Below are positions 35,913 to 44,971 of a stretch of 64,000 nucleotides of DNA, one piece after another. Position 1 is the stretch's first letter, and the number at the start of each line of letters is the position of its first letter. Source of the DNA: an uncultured Anaerolineae bacterium (GTDB lineage Bacteria; Chloroflexota; Anaerolineae; Aggregatilineales; Phototrophicaceae); NCBI GenBank assembly GCA_938022205.1, contig CALIEB010000007.1:124001-188000 (forward strand), read 5' to 3'. The notes below the pieces were generated by a model. It saw only the letters and a list, made by a program, of their open reading frames with translations, searched no databases and was not told the DNA's origin. The translations under genes and the position numbers were made by a program.

Positions 35913-37115
35913 ATGAAGCGGGTCTTATTTCTCATGTCAGACACGGGCGGGGGGCATCGCGCGGTGGCAGAAGCCATCCGCGACGCGCTCTATCGCAAAT
36001 ACGGCGAAGACAAGGTTCAAGCCACGTTGATTGACGTGTTCCGCGCTAGCTCGTTCCCGATGAACTACATGCCGGAGTTTTATCCTTGGATTGTGCGCCG
36101 CAGCAAACGCTCGTGGGGGTGGAGCTATCGCTTTTCCAACACGCAGCGGCGCGCTGCTTTTCTTTCACGCACGCTGTACATGGCAAATCGGCGGCGGTTT
36201 CAGCGCATATTTGAGCAAAACCCCTGCGATGTCGTGGTCTCAGCGCATTCGATTATCACGCGCCCCACGCTCAGCGCGCTGATGAGGCTTGGCAGCACGC
36301 GCCCACCGTACCTTACGGTAATTACCGACTTAGTGACGACACACCACTTTTGGTACGACAGCCGCGCCGACTTTTGCTATGTGCCGACGGAAGCAGCGTA
36401 CAAGCGCGGTATCGCTTATGGCATGCCTGCTGAGAAGATGCGGGTCACCGGGCTACCTGTGCATCCCAACTTTATCGACGGACAGCAGGACAAGGCGACT
36501 GCTCGCGCGGAGTTGGGCTGGGAGCAGGACACACCCACGCTGCTGCTCGTGGCGGGCGGTGACGGCATGGGGCAGCTTTACAAGACGGCACGCGCTGTCG
36601 ACGCGCTGGGGCTGCCCTGCCAGCTGGTGATTGTGGCGGGGCGCAACAAGTCGCTCAAGGAGAAGCTCGAGGCAGCCGTGTGGCGCAACAAAGTCCACAT
36701 CTACCCGTTTGTGACCAACATGCCCACGCTGATGGCGGGCGCGGACATGGTTGTCACCAAAGCAGGGTCTGCGACGTTGATGGAAGCAGCGGCTGCCGGC
36801 TTGCCGATGATCATCAGCGACGCGATTCCGGGGCAAGAAGACGGCAACGTGACCTACATCGTCGAGAACGAGGCCGGCGCGTATGCCCCCAAGCCGGAGC
36901 TAGTAGCGGCGACGGTCAAGCAGTGGCTGGAAGAGGGCGTGGACGCGCTGCAGCAGCGGTCGCACAACGCCAGCTGTGTGGCGAATCGTGACGCGGTGTG
37001 GCAGCTTGCCGACGCGGTGTGGGAATGGGCGCACGCTGCGCCTATTGCCGTGCCGCACCGCAAAAGGCGCACTTTGCCGCGCTTGCGCCTGTTACGCCGT
37101 CGCAAAGACCATTAG
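35913..37115 (+). CDS. MGDG-synthase/MurG-like glycosyltransferase, copy 2
   Basis: 400 residues, about 88% identical by eye to copy 1, with all motifs kept (MSDTGGGHRAVAEAI, VTDLVTTHHFWYDS-like, VTKAGSATLMEAAAAGLPMII, GQEDGN). About half of the differences lie in residues 60-175; the first 60 and last 200 residues are nearly the same in both copies. Two lipid glycosyltransferases with nearly identical donor domains and a divergent N-terminal middle may add successive sugars or use different acceptors. The stop lies 7 bp from the stop of the convergent PfkB-type kinase. Confidence 0.88.
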   Translation: MKRVLFLMSDTGGGHRAVAEAIRDALYRKYGEDKVQATLIDVFRASSFPMNYMPEFYPWIVRRSKRSWGWSYRFSNTQRRAAFLSRTLYMANRRRFQRIFEQNPCDVVVSAHSIITRPTLSALMRLGSTRPPYLTVITDLVTTHHFWYDSRADFCYVPTEAAYKRGIAYGMPAEKMRVTGLPVHPNFIDGQQDKATARAELGWEQDTPTLLLVAGGDGMGQLYKTARAVDALGLPCQLVIVAGRNKSLKEKLEAAVWRNKVHIYPFVTNMPTLMAGADMVVTKAGSATLMEAAAAGLPMIISDAIPGQEDGNVTYIVENEAGAYAPKPELVAATVKQWLEEGVDALQQRSHNASCVANRDAVWQLADAVWEWAHAAPIAVPHRKRRTLPRLRLLRRRKDH

Positions 37116-37122
37116 CAGCGGG

Positions 37123-38094
37123 TCAAGGTAACACAGCACGCAGCTCGTCGGGGGTGGGACGGTAGTTGCCGACGTGTTGGATGACGATACCGCTGGCATA
37201 GTTGGCGAGCGTGACGGCGGTTGGTGCGTCCGCGCCTGCCAGCGTTGCTAGCGTCATCAGCGCGATAGCGGTGTCGCCCGCGCCAACTGTGTCGTACACG
37301 TCGCGGATGGCGGGCGCGGGACAGTGCGCGGTGGTTGTGGCGGTTGCCAGCGTCGCCCCATCCGCGCCGCGTGTGATGACCATCGCCCCACGCAGCGCGA
37401 GGCGGTCGTAGAGCAGGCGCGTGGCGGCGGCGAAGTCCGCGTCACTCACCAGGGGCTGCCCGAGAAAAGCACGCGCGTCGTCGGCGTTGCACTTCACCCA
37501 ATCGAAACCGTAATAGCGTTTTAGGCTGCCTTGTGCGTCGGCAAAGCAAGGCAACTGCGGCGCGTACGTCCGCAGCGCGGCAACTAGCTCGCTCGTTAGC
37601 ATGCCCGCGTGATAATCCGAAAACAACAGCGCGTCGCTTTCGGCAAGATGCGCTTGCACGTGGGCGATGACTTGCGCTTGCGTGTGTGCGTCTAGCGGCG
37701 TGCGCGTGATGACATCAACGCGCGCTACTTGCTGTGGGAAGCGCAGCCCCATTTGTGCCATAACCCGCGTCTTGACGGTCGTCGGACGATCAGCCAGCAC
37801 AACCAGCGCGTCAGTTTGCACGCCCTCCGCTGCCAGCAGTTCGCGCAATAGCGCACCGCCGGCATCTTGCCCTATCAGGCTGACCTGCCGCGCCATGCTG
37901 CCTAAGCGCACGATGTTCACGGCGGGGTTGGCTGCTCCGCCGACGATGTGGCGGCGTTCGCGCAGCTCCAGCACGGGGATGGGGGCTTCGCGGCTGATGC
38001 GCTCGACCGTGCCGATGAGGTACTCATCTAGCACGACATCGCCGACCACTAGCACGCGGTGCCCGCTCAACCGCTCAACCCACTGTTTCAGCAT
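37123..38094 (-). CDS. PfkB-family kinase, RfaE1/HldE N-domain type
   Basis: 323 residues from ATG 38094; overlaps the upstream gene by 20 bp. RVLVVGDVVLDEYLIGTVERISREAPIPVLE is the start of the RfaE domain I family (heptose-7-phosphate kinase), and DVYDTVGAGDTAIALMTLA contains the anion hole and catalytic Asp. The RfaE2 nucleotidyltransferase domain is not fused. With the GT9 gene upstream, a role in making heptose or other sugar precursors is likely, though other ribokinases of this shape exist. Confidence 0.85.
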   Translation of the reverse strand: MLKQWVERLSGHRVLVVGDVVLDEYLIGTVERISREAPIPVLELRERRHIVGGAANPAVNIVRLGSMARQVSLIGQDAGGALLRELLAAEGVQTDALVVLADRPTTVKTRVMAQMGLRFPQQVARVDVITRTPLDAHTQAQVIAHVQAHLAESDALLFSDYHAGMLTSELVAALRTYAPQLPCFADAQGSLKRYYGFDWVKCNADDARAFLGQPLVSDADFAAATRLLYDRLALRGAMVITRGADGATLATATTTAHCPAPAIRDVYDTVGAGDTAIALMTLATLAGADAPTAVTLANYASGIVIQHVGNYRPTPDELRAVLP

Positions 38095-39886
38095 AGCACT
38101 TGTTCCTATCGGTGAGGACATGCCAAACAAAGCGCGGCGCGTCCCAAAGCACGCGCCAAAGGCGCGGCTGCTGCAGCACGCCAACCAGCCCGTCTACGCC
38201 CCATTCCTGCGCCCAAGTGGGTGGCTGTGGCGTGGCATCCGCCAACGTGATGAGCGTGTCGCCGATGCCAACCAAGAGCTTGGCGTGCAAGCGCGGCGCG
38301 TTGCGTGCCAGCCACAGCGCGTCACGTCCCACGTCCCACCCGGCTAGCACGAGGTCGGGGCGCGCCTGTGCGACAGCAGCTGCCAGCGCGTCCTCGTGCT
38401 TGGGGCTGTCGGGCGCATCGTCAGCATACACCACGTTGAGTGCGGGCAGCACCTCACCAAGCAGACGTTGGGCGCGCGGCGCATATTTGCCTAGCAGACA
38501 TACGCGCCAGCCTTTGGCAGCGGCGTGTGCGAGCAGCGCGGCAGCGGCTTGCGGGCGCGTGATGCGTTCGGGAAGCTCGGTGTGCTGCCAATTGGCTGCC
38601 CACCACAGCCCACCGTCACACGGCAGCAGCACGTGGACGCGCCCCAGCAGCGTTTTGAGGATGCTGTGTCTGCGCTGCATGAGCAAGAGGCGGTGGTTGC
38701 TCAGGACGAAGAGCTGCGGATGTGCTGAGGCCACCGCCTCTTCGCAGGCTTGCTGCCATTCCGCCAACGTGAGCGCGTGGTGTCCCACGCCCAAAAACGC
38801 GCAGTTGGCGCGGCGCGGCGGCGCGGCAGGTGGTGGTGGCTCGGGGGCGGGCTGCTCGGCTAACAGCGCGTCCGCCGCCGCTAGCACTTGCGCGGGCGTG
38901 AGCGTCTTCATGCAGGTGCGCGCCGCACAACCGTTGCGCGCGCCGATGCTGTGCGCTACGTAGCTGCACGGGCTGCACAGCACATTGCTCTGCAGCAAGG
39001 CAACCGCGCCCTGTGGCGACCACGCGCCCCAAGCGCGGGCGTTGCTGCTGCCGAAGAGGGCGATGGTGGGCGTGCGCACCGCCGCTGCAAGGTGCATGAC
39101 ACCGCTATCCGCGCCAATAAACAAGTCTGCCGAGCGCAGCACGTCGGCGAGCTGGGTGAGCGTTGTCTTGCCTGTCAAGTCGACCGGCTGGCTGGTCATG
39201 CGGACGCGCACGGCATCCGTGCCGTCTTCAGGCGTGCCGACCAACACGATTTGCGCGTCGTAGCGGTCGTGTAGCGCGTCCGCCACCGCCGCGAAGTATT
39301 CCGGCAGCCAGCGGCGCGCCGGGCTATAGCCACCGCTGCCGCTGTGCAGCACAATGCGCTTGCGCGTGGTGACGGCGATAGGCAGCACGCCGCCGTCGGT
39401 GGCGACGTGGGCGCGGGCAGGTGTGCTGTCTGCGCCGAGTAGCCCGACAAGGTCGAGCCAATACTGTGCTTGGTGCCGTGCGCCGAAGCCTTCGTCGGGC
39501 AAAGATTCGCTCAAGAACCAGCCTTTGCCGTTGTCCAGCCCAAGGCGACGCGGCGCGCCCGATGCCCACGCTAACAGGGCGAACTTGAGCGTGCCGAGCG
39601 CGAGCGTGAAGTGGTGGAAGAAGACAATCGCGTCGAAGGGCGTTTGTCGCAACGCCAGCACGCGCCGCAGCGTGCGCGGCGCAAAGAACGCCAGCGAGCT
39701 GTTGGTGGCGCGGCGGTCGAGCGTGAGGCACTCGTCTACCAACCCGGGCGCGAGGATGCGCGCGGCGTGTGCGCTGGTCAGCAGGGTGAGATGCGCGGCG
39801 GGCAGGGCGTGACGCAGCGCGTGCAGCGCGGGCGTGGTCAAGACAAGGTCGCCGATGTCGGCAAGCTGGACAAGCAAGATGCGCAT
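38075..39886 (-). CDS. Fusion of GT9 heptosyltransferase-like and WecG/TagA (GT26)-like domains
   Basis: 603 residues from ATG 39886. The N-terminal GT9 part (1-340) has RILLVQLADIGDLVLTTPAL, RIVLHSGSGGYSPARRW, LADVLRSADLFIGADSGVMHLAAAV and PTIALFGSSNARAWG, all heptosyltransferase motifs; a SPCSY...C..RTCM Cys cluster follows. A Pro-rich linker (PAPEPPPPAAPPR) joins a GT26-like part (about 365-590): LPCDGGLWWAANW and KGWRVCLLGKYAPRAQRLL. The Asp of the catalytic NADG motif is kept (CDGG), but the V-G-x-G-x-P-x-Q-E and GVGGxFD motifs read AGWDVGRDA and GIGDTLI, so this half may have changed activity. The kinase gene overlaps its 3' end. Confidence 0.8.
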   Translation of the reverse strand: MRILLVQLADIGDLVLTTPALHALRHALPAAHLTLLTSAHAARILAPGLVDECLTLDRRATNSSLAFFAPRTLRRVLALRQTPFDAIVFFHHFTLALGTLKFALLAWASGAPRRLGLDNGKGWFLSESLPDEGFGARHQAQYWLDLVGLLGADSTPARAHVATDGGVLPIAVTTRKRIVLHSGSGGYSPARRWLPEYFAAVADALHDRYDAQIVLVGTPEDGTDAVRVRMTSQPVDLTGKTTLTQLADVLRSADLFIGADSGVMHLAAAVRTPTIALFGSSNARAWGAWSPQGAVALLQSNVLCSPCSYVAHSIGARNGCAARTCMKTLTPAQVLAAADALLAEQPAPEPPPPAAPPRRANCAFLGVGHHALTLAEWQQACEEAVASAHPQLFVLSNHRLLLMQRRHSILKTLLGRVHVLLPCDGGLWWAANWQHTELPERITRPQAAAALLAHAAAKGWRVCLLGKYAPRAQRLLGEVLPALNVVYADDAPDSPKHEDALAAAVAQARPDLVLAGWDVGRDALWLARNAPRLHAKLLVGIGDTLITLADATPQPPTWAQEWGVDGLVGVLQQPRLWRVLWDAPRFVWHVLTDRNKCYAETVG

Positions 39887-39894
39887 GGTTGCGC

Positions 39895-39923
39895 GTGACA
39901 ATCCTTATGGTGTGTGCGATAAT
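39895..39923 (+). promoter_or_regulatory. Candidate promoter of the hypothetical gene at 39973
   Basis: GTGACA (39895-39900) and GATAAT (39918-39923) with 17-bp spacing, plus TGTGC before the -10. It supports a start at ATG 39973 rather than 39889. Confidence 0.55.
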
Positions 39924-39972
39924 GCCGACGATTCTAGGGGCGTTCAGCGGCAGTGAACAGGGTAAAGCTGGC

Positions 39973-40368
39973 ATGCGCTATCTCAAACATCTCGACAAGC
40001 TGCTAGCGTTAGCCGACGGCGTGCGCCAATGGTCGCAAATCGAGGCGACGCGCCATTTTAGCGTCACGCTGCCTTGTGTGGTGTACATAGACGTGGGCGA
40101 CGCACCGTTGACGCTAGCCGCTCATGAGGAGCTGGTGGTCAGCGTGGAGGCACAGCTGCCGCGTGGCGCGGGCTGGCAGTGGCGCACCGAGCAAGACGAG
40201 GCGGGCGTATATGTCGTGGCGAAGCGCGCCGCGTTTGCGCCGCTTGCGCTGAAGCCACGCTTTGTCATCGCGCTGCCCAGCCGGGCAACGCTCATGCTCA
40301 ACCTAGCCCAAAACAGCGTTGAACTGAAGAATATGCAAGGCGTTGTCCAAGTCAAGCGCGTGCAGTAG
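39973..40368 (+). CDS. Hypothetical protein
   Basis: 131 residues from ATG 39973; the frame is open from 39889 but a promoter lies at 39895-39923. No family recognised. No signal peptide or membrane segment; the second half is beta-rich with a repeat-like FAPLALKPRFVIALPSRATL. It lies alone between the GT9-GT26 gene (divergent) and the sulfurtransferase operon. Confidence 0.55.
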   Translation: MRYLKHLDKLLALADGVRQWSQIEATRHFSVTLPCVVYIDVGDAPLTLAAHEELVVSVEAQLPRGAGWQWRTEQDEAGVYVVAKRAAFAPLALKPRFVIALPSRATLMLNLAQNSVELKNMQGVVQVKRVQ

Positions 40369-40445
40369 CTCGCTTCGCAACGGTTGAAAGCACACAAATC
40401 CCACGTATTATAACCAATATTTTATTGTTTTTATAACCCTTTGGC

Positions 40446-40475
40446 TTGTGTGTGGACGCATCGTTTTGCTATACT
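40446..40475 (+). promoter_or_regulatory. Candidate promoter of the sulfurtransferase operon
   Basis: TTGTGT (40446-40451) and TATACT (40470-40475) with 18-bp spacing and TGC before the -10; 38 bp before ATG 40513. The 144-bp gap holds no gene. Confidence 0.5.
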
Positions 40476-40512
40476 TGGTGCGATGAATTAATCTTGTGTG
40501 GAGCAAATAGGC

Positions 40513-41388
<876 letters not shown>

Positions 41389-41420
41389 GCCGCGCAGCGG
41401 CGTGTGGGTGTGGTATTTTG

Positions 41421-41449
41421 CAAGGGCATGGGGTATCATGCCCTTGTTT
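41421..41449 (+). terminator. Stem-loop between sulfurtransferase and sufE
   Basis: A 9-bp stem CAAGGGCAT (41421-41429) and ATGCCCTTG (41438-41446), 8-nt loop, followed by TTTG. The T run is short, so it may be an attenuator or partial terminator; sufE starts 24 bp later. Confidence 0.45.
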
Positions 41450-41469
41450 GATGGTACGAAGGAGTGCGC

Positions 41470-41919
41470 ATGAGCAGCTATCCCGAAAAACTTGCGCAGG
41501 TGTTGGAAGATTTCTCGCTGATTACTACCCGCGCTGAACGACAGGCGTATCTCATCGAGTTGGCTGACCAATTTAGCCGTGTGAAGGTCGCGCCGGCGGT
41601 CGCCCAACCGCCCTATGACGAGGCGCACCGCGTGCCTGCTTGTGAGTCGGATGCCTACGTGTGGGCGCAAGAAAACCCTGACGGCACGCTCACCTATGCC
41701 TTTGACGTGCTGAACCCGCAGGGCTTGTCGGCGATGGCGGTGGCGGTCGTGCTGGCGGACAGCGTGAATGGCGCGCCGCTCGAGCAAGTCGCCAGCATCC
41801 CGTCCGACATCGTCTTTGACCTCTTCGGCAAAGACATCTCGATGGGCAAGGGGCAAGGCTTGATGGGCATTGTCAACATGGTGGTTTACGAGGCGAAGAA
41901 GAGGTTGAAGCAGGCATGA
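41470..41919 (+). CDS. SufE-family cysteine desulfurase activator
   Basis: 149 residues from ATG 41470 (GAAGGAG upstream). SufE takes persulfide sulfur from the desulfurase SufS/CsdA and passes it to the Fe-S scaffold. The active-site loop HRVPACESDAYVWAQ keeps the sulfur-accepting Cys58, and EQVASIPSDIVFDLFGKDISMGKGQGLMGIVNMV is the family C-terminal helix region. No sufS or sufBCD nearby. The stop overlaps the ATP-grasp start as ATGA. Confidence 0.88.
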   Translation: MSSYPEKLAQVLEDFSLITTRAERQAYLIELADQFSRVKVAPAVAQPPYDEAHRVPACESDAYVWAQENPDGTLTYAFDVLNPQGLSAMAVAVVLADSVNGAPLEQVASIPSDIVFDLFGKDISMGKGQGLMGIVNMVVYEAKKRLKQA

Positions 41920-42806
41920 GCAAGCGCATCGCACTTGCCAGCTATGCTCCCACGTCACAGGAACTGGACTATCACCACGATGATGAGCGCGCACTCGCGC
42001 CGCTGCTTGCGCCACACGGCTTGACGCTAGAAACGGTGGCGTGGGACGCGCAGGGCGTGGACTGGGCAGCTTACGACGCGGTCTTGGTGCGTTCAACGTG
42101 GGACTATCACCTGCGCTATGAGGCGTTTTTGGCGTGGCTAGCGCGCCTTGAAGCGTTGGGCGTGCGCCTCTTCAACGACCCTGCGCTCATGCGTTGGAAC
42201 ATGGACAAAACGTATTTGGCGACCTTGCAGGCGGCGGGTGTTCCGCTGCTGCCGACCGCGTTTTATGCCAAAGGGTCGCAAGTGCGCCTTGCCGAAGTGA
42301 TGGCGCAGCACGGCTGGCAAACGGCGGTGGTCAAGCCGACGGTCAGCGCGGGCGGCGACAACACGTGGCGCGTGGATGTCGCAGAGGCAGAAGGCGCGCA
42401 AGCGCGTCTTGAGGCGCAGCTGGCGCAAACGGGCGTGATGATTCAGCAGTTCGCGCCGCAAATCAGCGCGGGCGAATGGTCGTTCTTGTTCTTCGGCGGT
42501 GTATACAGCCATGCCGCTCGCAAGTTCCCCGCACAGGGCGACATGTTCGTGCATGAGTATCGCGGCGGGCGCACCGAAGCCGCCCAACCCACGCCCGCGC
42601 AAATCGCCCAAGCCGCCGCTGTGATGAACGAAGCGACGAAAGTGGCACAAGGTACGCCGCTGTATGCCCGCGTGGATGCCGTGATGGATGGCGACACGTT
42701 GGTGCTGATGGAGCTAGAGCTGGTTGAACCCTATCTCTACTTGAGCTATGGCGCGCCGCACGCTGCTCAACGGCTGGCGCATGCCATTTTAGAGGCACTG
42801 GCATGA
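41916..42806 (+). CDS. ATP-grasp domain protein
   Basis: 296 residues, ATGA overlap with sufE. Glutathione-synthetase-like ATP-grasp fold: VLVRSTWDYHLRYEAFLAWL in the N-terminal domain, RWNMDKTYLATLQAAGVPLLPT as the Lys-containing entry, VVKPTVSAGGDNTWRVD as the ATP lid, and YARVDAVMDGDTLVLMELELVEPYLYL as the metal-binding Asp/Glu/Asn-type strand. Closest described type by features is the cycloserine ligase DcsG / RimK-like group; substrate unknown, probably an amino acid or a peptide. Confidence 0.8.
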   Translation: MSKRIALASYAPTSQELDYHHDDERALAPLLAPHGLTLETVAWDAQGVDWAAYDAVLVRSTWDYHLRYEAFLAWLARLEALGVRLFNDPALMRWNMDKTYLATLQAAGVPLLPTAFYAKGSQVRLAEVMAQHGWQTAVVKPTVSAGGDNTWRVDVAEAEGAQARLEAQLAQTGVMIQQFAPQISAGEWSFLFFGGVYSHAARKFPAQGDMFVHEYRGGRTEAAQPTPAQIAQAAAVMNEATKVAQGTPLYARVDAVMDGDTLVLMELELVEPYLYLSYGAPHAAQRLAHAILEALA

Positions 42807-43171
42807 CGCGCATTTATCATCTCACCACGCCTGAACTTTGGCAAGCGGCGCAAACAGCGGGCGAATACACCCATCCCTCGCTGGTGCATAAGGGCTTTAT
42901 TCACGCCGCCAACCTCTATCAGGTGCTGAAAGTTGCCGAACGCTTCTACCGTGAGCTGCCTGAGGTGCTGCTGCTGGTGATTGAGCGCGCGCGGCTTGCG
43001 CCGCCTATCAAGGACGAGCCACCCGAACACCCTGCGCCTGTCAACACGAAAGACCCCGCCCGCGAGACCTATCCGCACATCTACGGTGCGCTGAACCTTG
43101 ACGCGGTGACGGCGGTGCTGCTGATGACGAAGGACGAGCGCGGGCTGTTCGTGTTACCCGACGGCGTTTAG
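42803..43171 (+). CDS. DUF952 family protein
   Basis: 122 residues, ATGA overlap with the ATP-grasp gene. RIYHLTTPELWQAAQTAGEY and KGFIHAANLYQVLKVAERFY are the DUF952 signatures, and ETYPHIYGALNLDAV is the conserved C-terminal motif. DUF952 members resemble ADP-ribosyltransferase-like folds but have no assigned activity. The stop shares TTAG with the convergent membrane protein gene. Confidence 0.85.
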   Translation: MTRIYHLTTPELWQAAQTAGEYTHPSLVHKGFIHAANLYQVLKVAERFYRELPEVLLLVIERARLAPPIKDEPPEHPAPVNTKDPARETYPHIYGALNLDAVTAVLLMTKDERGLFVLPDGV

Positions 43172-43545
43172 CCGCGCCAGAGCCACCACGCGCCGCCGAG
43201 CAGCGCGCCCGCTGCCGCCCAAACAGGCGCACGCCCTAGCATGTCGAGCAGCATCGACAAGGGGTAGTCAGGGAACGGGTGCGCGTGCCAACTGTTCTTG
43301 AAGAACATCAGGAAGGTGGTCAGCAGCGCGCCTGTCGCGCCTATCAGCCCGCCGCTTGCGGTGGGTAGCAGCGCGCCGCCCGCTTGCCATTGTCCCGCAT
43401 AGGCACGCGCCAGCGCGCCGCCCACGCCCAGCAGCGCGCCGCTCGCGCCTAAGAGCGCGACGGGCAGCGTGTGCGTGTCTTCCGCGCCCAGCCACAGCAG
43501 CAGCAGCGTCCCCCAGACGACGCGCGCCCAGCGGCTATGTGCCAT
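43168..43545 (-). CDS. Small membrane protein
   Basis: 125 residues, four hydrophobic segments, rich in Gly, Ala and Leu; no recognised family. The start overlaps the 3' end of the AI-2E-type gene by 11 bp, so they are co-transcribed, and its stop (TAA) lies in the TTAG that also gives the DUF952 stop. Confidence 0.6.
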   Translation of the reverse strand: MAHSRWARVVWGTLLLLWLGAEDTHTLPVALLGASGALLGVGGALARAYAGQWQAGGALLPTASGGLIGATGALLTTFLMFFKNSWHAHPFPDYPLSMLLDMLGRAPVWAAAGALLGGAWWLWRG

Positions 43546-44851
43546 GTGACGCGGGCGCAGCGACAGGTGTTATCTCTTGGGTGTTGGGAGTGGTCGGCAA
43601 GGGCAGCTCGGCGGTGAGAATGGCTGGCACGTTCTCTTCTTCGTCCTCTGGGAAGGGGTCGCGCCCCGCCAGCTTGTTCAGCGTGTAAACCAGCAGCACG
43701 CGGATTGTTCCCATTGCCGGGGCAACAAGAAACGCGCCCAGCACGCCGCCCACCGCCGCGCCGATGAACACGCCTACGATGATGACCGGCAGCGGCAGCT
43801 CCAGCGCGTCGCCGAGAATCTTGGGCGCGAGCAAGTTCCAGATGATTTGGTTGATGATGATGCTGACCAGCACCACCAGCAGCGCGACGGTGGCGTTCGA
43901 TAGCGTCGTCATCACGCTGCTACCTTGCAGCAGCGGCACGAGCCCCAACGGAATGAGCGCAATCACGCCGCCAATGGTCGGAATGAGTGAGATTAGCCCC
44001 GTGATGATTGCCAGCAGTTCGGCGTTGGAGATGCCCATGATGACCAGCTGCGCGTAGGTAATCAACCCCACGAAGATGCCAATCAGCACCTGCCCGCGAA
44101 AGAAGCCGTTCCAGACAATCACGACGCGGCGTACCAGCAGCATCACCTCGCGGTGATACGCGGGCGGTATCCACTTTTGGAAGGCGGCGCGGTTGTTGGG
44201 CAGGTCGATGAGAACAAGCAGCGAGATAAAAATCGCCAGCAGGAACGACGACAAAAAGCCGGCGATGCTGCCGATGGTGCTGGTGACGGTGTTGGTCACC
44301 GCTCCCGCAACGTTCACAAAGCTGTTGATGATTTGCTGTAAGTTGACGCTTTCGAACTGCAGCACGTTGGGCGGCGCGTCTTCGACCGCGTCGGGTGTGC
44401 CGACAACAAAGTTGCGTATCGGCTCGATGACCGGGTTAAAGTCAATGCGGTTGCCCATGAAGTCGATGATGCCCTGCTCTGGTTGATAGGCGCGCATTTC
44501 GACCTGCAGCCGCGTGTAGGATTCTTGCCCACTGATGATGAGGCTGTTCACGCCACGCACCAACGCCGGCACAAAGATGAGCAGGATAAAGAAGACCAAG
44601 CCAATGACCAGCAAATACAGCGAGGCGACCGCTAACGCCCAAGGTATGGGCGTGTGGCGCGTGATAAAGCGCGCGGGCGCGTACATCAAGAAAGCGATGA
44701 TAAACGCAATCGTCAACATCTGGAACACCGGCGCGAGCAGCGTAACTGCGTAAATGCCCGCGACGATGAGCAGCACGGTGACCAACAGGCGCGTCGGTCG
44801 ATCCCACGTTGGACTTTCGTATTTGGGCGGTGGCGGTGGCAGCGTTGTCAT
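43535..44851 (-). CDS. AI-2E family membrane permease (UPF0118)
   Basis: 438 residues from ATG 44851; an in-frame ATG at 44866 has an SD-like AGG directly against it and is less likely. About eight membrane helices in pairs: TRLLVTVLLIVAGIYAVTLL, VASLYLLVIGLVFFILLIF, then after a periplasmic helical domain GFLSSFLLAIFISLLVLID and GQVLIGIFVGLITYAQLV, IPTIGGVIALIPLGLVPLL and PVIIVGVFIGAAVGGVLGAF. The substrate of these proteins is unresolved (AI-2, Na+/H+ antiport or peptide-related roles were reported). TATAAT is present on the minus strand at 44894-44889. Confidence 0.88.
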   Translation of the reverse strand: MTTLPPPPPKYESPTWDRPTRLLVTVLLIVAGIYAVTLLAPVFQMLTIAFIIAFLMYAPARFITRHTPIPWALAVASLYLLVIGLVFFILLIFVPALVRGVNSLIISGQESYTRLQVEMRAYQPEQGIIDFMGNRIDFNPVIEPIRNFVVGTPDAVEDAPPNVLQFESVNLQQIINSFVNVAGAVTNTVTSTIGSIAGFLSSFLLAIFISLLVLIDLPNNRAAFQKWIPPAYHREVMLLVRRVVIVWNGFFRGQVLIGIFVGLITYAQLVIMGISNAELLAIITGLISLIPTIGGVIALIPLGLVPLLQGSSVMTTLSNATVALLVVLVSIIINQIIWNLLAPKILGDALELPLPVIIVGVFIGAAVGGVLGAFLVAPAMGTIRVLLVYTLNKLAGRDPFPEDEEENVPAILTAELPLPTTPNTQEITPVAAPASHGT

Positions 44852-44888
44852 TCTCGGGATACTCATCCTATGGTGTTGACATACGTTC

Positions 44889-44894
44889 ATTATA
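44889..44894 (-). promoter_or_regulatory. Candidate -10 of the AI-2E-type operon
   Basis: TATAAT on the minus strand, 38 bp before ATG 44851. The gap (44852-44971) is shared with the divergent MBL gene; no clear plus-strand promoter was found. Confidence 0.4.
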
Positions 44895-44971
44895 AAATAA
44901 CACAGGACAGCGAGCGAGGTTGTGAAGAACAAAACGTCTTCTCACCCAACACCTATGAAAGCGAGCAGCGC

